From Tomocerus qinae (Eukaryota > Arthropoda > Collembola > Entomobryomorpha > Tomoceridae), in the NCBI GenBank assembly GCA_020055645.1, contig CM034546.1, forward strand, positions 16,182,001 through 16,246,000: a stretch of DNA of 64,000 nt. The letters run 5' to 3'. Below the pieces are notes generated by a model. It saw only the letters and a program-made list of their open reading frames with translations. It searched no databases and was not told the DNA's origin. Within the stretch, counting starts at the first letter, position 1; every line of letters begins with the position of its first letter. This document shows positions 58,701-64,000 of the stretch, piece by piece. The position numbers and the translations under genes were made by a program.

Positions 58701-61700
58701 TGTTGTTGACCAGAATTTGGATTAAGGAGTTAAAGTTGTCACTCCATTCCCATACAAAAATCGATAAATTGGTCACCTATTCTGAATCTGTAATACAAGA
58801 AGTACTGTTATCGATTAACGATGACGAAAAAACCTTGACTGGTAATCCGCTTCAAATTAGAATGTTAGCGGATATTTTTCGACCTCAAGCACAAAAATTA
58901 TTGGATGATAAAGATTTCGTCCCTGCACTGCCCCAAAAATTTTCCCTACAACAATTGTACAATAAATTCGTAGGAATTAAAATTGAAATTTTTGCCAGAC
59001 AGAAAGTAATTCTTCCAGTTGGAAACCCGGGAGCAGAAAGAATTCTTGACCGCGAAATTGTAAGACTTAATCAGGAACACAAAATATTTTCATTGAAAGT
59101 ACTTTTTAATGAGGAACAGTTAAGGGTTCTACAACCACCATCCGACTCAGAATTAATCGACACAGAAGAGTTAGCTAGAATTGGGATAGTGCAAAAGATG
59201 TCTAATAAAATTGAATTTATACATCGCACTTTTGCGGAATATTTTGCAGCTGATATACTTATGACGTTACTATTCCACATTAGTAAGCCTTTGAAAGAAA
59301 AATCGGCGTTTTTATGGAAAGTGATACTTGTTGAACAAGATTACGAAACCCTAAGGATATTCCTTAATTCCCGTTTAGAACATTTTCCAGTGGAAACTAA
59401 TGCAAAAACTTTGTACGGTGAGCTTATATCGGAATTATGGTCAGAAAAGGAATTATATTCACAAAGAAGTGATACTTCGTTACATATAGCCTACCGAAGT
59501 GATTTGATGCACATAAGAGCTTTCATCTTTTCCAGCTTAGAAAATTCACTGAAACCACTTAAAGATTTATTGTTTTTCAAAAACAAGACTGGGCAAATTC
59601 CTTTGCACTGTGTTACCAATTATAATAATCCAAATATTATAATTGAATTGCTTAATTATGTTAAAAAAGTGTTTGATGTTGAAATGTTACAAAAGATAAT
59701 TTTAGAAAAAAATGCAGAAGGAAGAAATATTCTACACTTGACTATGCAGCGTTATACTTTTGAGTCCATCCAAACATTGTGGGACCACATCAACTCAATT
59801 GTTGATATCAAAATTGCGAAGAAAATCATTTTTGAAAAAGATAAGAAAGGCAATTCCCCACTAACATCTGCGCTGTGGTCATATCATTGTGAACCAAAAT
59901 TATGGAGTTATTTTAAATGTTTATTTGATGCGGAAACTGTTAGAGAATTAGTTTTTGAAAAAGATGCTCAAGGAAGAAATGCCATTCATTGGGCAGCCGG
60001 GGAACAAATAGATGACAACGGAAAGCTTTTAAAAGCAATAATGGACTATATCAAAGACACATTTGACATTGAAACGGCATTGTACATCGTTTCTGCATTA
60101 GATAATAAAGTAAATAACCCACTTGACACAGCAATGAGCGCTTATAAAAAATCAGCGACAGCAATTGCGATATTGGATTACATGAAACCACAATTTGGCA
60201 TCGAGGCCGTTAAAAGAATGATTTTTGAAAAAGATGTAGAAGGTAGGACGCCATTGCACTTAGCACTTTTGAAAAAGAACCAAGCATCCGGCTTACTGTG
60301 GACGTATATAAAAGATAACTTAAATGTGGAATCTTTAAAAGAGGTAATTTCTGAAAAAGATTTTAAGGGAAATACTGTTCTTAATCTAGCTGTGGCCATT
60401 AATAATTCATTAATTGTAAAGGAGATAATACAATTGTTCAAAAGCATATCGGATGTCGAATTCTTGTGGCAAATTGCCATTGAAAGGAATGAGGAAGGAA
60501 ATAGTTTTTTTCACTTGGGGTTAAGAAATGACAATTCTGATATTATAATACTTGTAATGGAACTGTTGGAATTCATGAAAGTACGTTTGGATATCACAAA
60601 AATGCACACGATACTTTATCAAAAAAACAACGAAGGAAACACCATTTTGCATCTATCAATGAAATGCCACAATGAAGTACCTGTAGTTTTACAGTTTAAA
60701 TGCAATCTAACTGATGAATTTGACATTAAAATGCAACAGAAGATAATATTTGCAAAAACGAAAGAAGGACAAAATGCCCTACATCTCGCAGTAGAAAATA
60801 AAAAGTTCACCTCAGCAATACAGTTACTGGATTTTGTTAAAAAACAATTTGGAATACCATTTGTAAAACAAATGATCACAGAGAAGAATGACAACGGAAC
60901 AAACTCGTTTCACTCTATACTTAATTGTAAAGAGCCTGAAATATTATTGAGCTACATGAAAAATAACTTTGATGTAGAAACTTTGAATGAGATTACCTAT
61001 CAGAAAGATAAGGACGGGGTTAACCTATTGCAAATGGCTATGTCAAACCAACTAATATGGAAACATATTAAAAATAGCGCTGATGCGTTAATTGTAAAGA
61101 GAATGGCATTTGAAAAGGATAAATATGGAAGAAATGCTCTTCATTTTGCAATGGAAAATGATAATTTTGCTTTGGCCAGGAAAGTATTGGAGTATATTAA
61201 AGAAAAGTTTGATGTCGAAACCGTTTGGAAAATCATCACTGAAAAGAACAATGATGAGGGTATATCGCTTTACAATATCCATTCTGTCCTAACAAAGCAA
61301 CAAAATCCAACTCTGGGTCTCTTGGTGTATATATCAACAACAACTTTTCTAAAGAGTATTTGGAAGAAATGGTTGCTAAGAATGAAATTTTTATAGCTTT
61401 TTGACTTGGAAAAAATCAGAGTCTTCAATGGCGATTTGGGCATTCATTAAAAACAACATTGAGGTTGAAACAATCAGAAATATGCTTTTGATGCCTGACG
61501 ATGTATACGGAAATCCTGTACGATGTGCCTTGGCTAAAAAAAATTTGAAGCTAGCTATGGATATCATAGATTACAGTATCGAAAAATTTGGTAAAAATTT
61601 TGCGAAGAAATTTATTTTGGAAAAAACTAATCAGGGGTCAACAATTTTGCAAACAGCATTGGATACCTATTACACCAAAGAAGATAGTAATTCCATAATG

Positions 61701-64000
61701 GAATTTTGGAACTATCTCAACGCTAGATTTGATTCCGAAGTAATTAGTGGACTTATACTTGAGAAAGACGAACAAGAAAGCAATATATTGCTTTGCTTGA
61801 TGATGCAAAAATTTAGAGAGGCATTTGTTAATGAATTATTGATTTATATTAAAAAAAACTTTGATGTAATGACGTTGAGGGATCTGTGTTTTGAGAAAAA
61901 TGAAAATGAAATCAATGTTATAACATTGGCAATTGAGCAAAACAATACAGCATTTGTAACTGATATATTAGACTACGCTAATGAGACGAAAACAGTAAAG
62001 GCTTTATTTTTTGAAGAAGGTAATGGCGAAAGAAATCTTTTCCATTTATATGTGAAGAATGGCACCCTTTCATCTGTATTGAAACTGCTGAAGTATATCA
62101 AGGATGATCTTAAAATCGAAATTAAAGAAACTTATCTGGGAGTTGATCAAAATGGAAAAAATTTACTCCATTTGGCCGTACAAAGAGAATTCATTTTTGT
62201 TGAAGGAATACTTGATTTAATTAAATGTGACTTTGAAGACAAGATCATTTTTGAAATGATGTTTCAAAAAGACTATAAAGGGAATTATCCAATACACATG
62301 ACCAGAAGTTCAAACCATGCGATTGAGTTATTGCAATATATTGGCACCAATTTTGGTTTTGAATTTACAAGACAATTGGTTACTGAGAAAAGTTCCACTG
62401 GCAATTTTCTTTTCCAATTTTTAGTTCTAAAAGATGGTCTGCATTCTGTTAAAGAGATATTTGAATTCATAAAGTCTAATATCGGAATAGAGACTCTTAT
62501 AGAAATGATCGCTGATAAAACCAGTGACGGGAGTAACATGCTGCACCTGGCAGTAAGACTAGGAGGTCCTAACACAGGTAGGAACAATATTAGCTGGAAG
62601 GCAACAAAAGGGTTTTTCAACTTTGCTAAACATAATTTTGGCGTTAAACACTTGAGCAATCTAATCATTGAGAAAACTAATAGCGGCAGTAATGTTCTTC
62701 ATATAGCTGCACAAAACAAATGGAAATTGGAGGGACTATTTCAATTTATTTTACTGAATTTTGGTAAAACCACATTAGAAATGATACTTTTCCAGAAAGA
62801 CAACAAAGGTTGCACTCCTTTTCATTTAGCAGTTAACTCTAAGCCAGGATTTGGATTGATAACTCTAATTTCAAAACATTTTGACACGGAAGCGATAAAG
62901 AAAATGTTTCAAACAACAGACAGCGATGGAAGAAATCTTGTACTAAGAATGATGCATAAGCACATCAAGTCAGTGAAATGGTTATGGACTTTCATTACTG
63001 ATAATTTTGATGCTGAACTTAGAAAAGATATTTTCTTTCCAGAAAATGGAGGCTGTCAAACTCCTCGTCATCGTCCAGTTAAGAATAGTACTGGATTAGA
63101 AGAACTCTTGAAAGACTTTTTTGGTTATGTACCAGACATAGAGGAAAAAGACATAGAAGCCAATGTGTTACACATTGCAATACAAGGACGAAATTGGATG
63201 TCTGCTAATATTATATTGGATAAGGTAAAAGAGAGCTTTGGAATTGAATACGTAAAAATAATGATATTTCAAAAAACATTCGATGGGAAAAATGCTTTGC
63301 ATTGGGCAATGATGGCCAGAGAGAATACTTCAGCCACAAAATTTTTAGACTATATTAACACCCATTTTGGAATTGAAATTTCAGCACAAATTATTTGTGA
63401 CAAAGATAAAAATGGCCAAAACTCATTACATTATGGGTTGCGCTATATGACGTCAGCTTCCGAGTTTTTAGAATACATCAAAATTGCTTTTGGTATTGAA
63501 TTTTTGGAGCAAATCCTTTGCGACAAGGACATTGATGGAAGTAGCATTCTACAATATGCTTTGCCATATCGGAAGTTGGTTGAAGATATTTTTGAATTCA
63601 TTAAATTGCATTTAGGAACCAAATTTTTAGAAAAAATTATTTTCGAGAAGGACAATAACGAACGTAATATTCTACATAGTTCGTTGCTTCTGAATATTGC
63701 AACTGCTAATTTATTACTGGATTATATTAAAATCCGTTTTGGTAGCAAGATTTTAGAAAAACTTGTTTGTGAAAAAACCACGAATGGAAGTAACTCTCTA
63801 CACTTTGCACTGGAAAATTTAAAAATAGATTCCATTATAAAATATTTAGATTGTATTAAAATACTCCTTGACTACGATTGTTTTAAACATATGGTTAATG
63901 ACCAGGACAGTAATGGAAGAAATTTCGTTCACATTGCATCAATGACGGATCAATTGGAAGCCGTTTTGAACGTACTGAACCATATGAAAAACAATTTTGA
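55701..64000 (+). CDS. NLR-like protein: class-3 lipase, NACHT ATPase, ankyrin repeats; frameshifted, 3' end off window
   Basis: The start is ATG 55701 (context gcaaaaATG). Lipase part: VVISHRGTQ at about 56157 and GYSMGG at 56341-56358 with the nucleophile Ser of the GxSxG motif, then VVFDSPGC, a likely catalytic Asp. NACHT part: Walker A GPPGIGKTT at 58250-58276, Walker B LFDGFDE at about 58511-58531, WITTRSH sensor-like motif, and FIHRTFAEYFAAD, the helical end typical of NACHT proteins. From about 59580 to the window end come ankyrin-type repeats. By family, this is a STAND ATPase in which ankyrins sense, NACHT oligomerises and the lipase would act on membrane lipid; that role is inference. 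Four shifts break the frame: near 56135 (CCC), 57231-57237 (A7), 61332 (TATATA) and 61396-61401 (T run). All are at simple runs between long intact frames, so fresh pseudogenisation or assembly error are both possible. Confidence 0.8.
59580..64000 (+). repeat. Array of at least 33 ankyrin-type repeats, about 40 residues each
   Basis: The unit is longer than the usual 33 residues. Its consensus runs: helix YIKxxFDVET, then VKKIIFEKD, xxGRNALHLA and a second helix ending in LLD. The GxNxLHxA core is the ankyrin signature; the FDVETVKKIIxEKD part is a conserved extension. About 14 units lie before the frameshift at 61332 and about 19 after it, still continuing at the window end. DNA copies are well diverged, so this is an old protein repeat rather than a young satellite. 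Confidence 0.85.

Noticed and set aside
1-64000. tRNA, rRNA or other structural RNA genes
   Set aside because: No cloverleaf-like or rRNA-like segment was noticed on either strand by eye; a covariance search was not possible.

Overview
This is an AT-rich animal nuclear window, almost certainly from an arthropod and most likely a springtail (Collembola). The sequence shows GT-AG introns, an AA15-type chitin-active monooxygenase, fibrinogen-related lectins, ionotropic-receptor-like chemoreceptors and dense non-autonomous DNA transposons. The springtail placement is inference from this gene mix; I cannot run a search.

Layout. (a) 0.6-8.7 kb: two tandem intronless ionotropic-receptor-like genes on the minus strand. 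A third copy lies at 36.1-38.1 kb, and an orphan copy of their upstream flank, without its gene, at 26.0-27.5 kb. (b) 11.2-14.1 kb: the 5' half of a fibrinogen-related protein (FReP) gene with signal peptide, coiled coil, a Pro/Thr repeat linker and the first half of the fibrinogen domain. A broken relative lies at 17.9-19.7 kb, and a nearly complete FReP with signal peptide, coiled coil and split fibrinogen domain at 29.2-35.4 kb. (c) 41.2-43.3 kb: exons of an AA15 lytic polysaccharide monooxygenase with a frameshift and a misplaced stop; its first intron is filled by a 1.5-kb repeat. (d) 49.4-53.5 kb: three tandem-repeat arrays. (e) 55.7 kb to the window end: an NLR-like gene on the plus strand combining a class-3 lipase, a NACHT ATPase and at least 33 ankyrin-type repeats. 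It is broken by four small frameshifts and runs off the window.

Between genes the window is dominated by mobile DNA. At least fourteen short elements have terminal inverted repeats and intact (one 7/8) 8-bp target duplications, the signature of hAT transposons. One 412-bp foldback sits in a duplicated TTAA, as piggyBac elements do, and a degraded Tc1/mariner-like element lies inside a FReP exon with an hAT element nested in it. Several insertions are confirmed by an empty site in a paralogous copy within this same window.

The genes do not form a pathway. They are members of fast-evolving environment-facing families: chemoreception (IR-like), secreted recognition (FReP), chitin degradation (AA15) and putative intracellular surveillance (lipase-NACHT-ankyrin).
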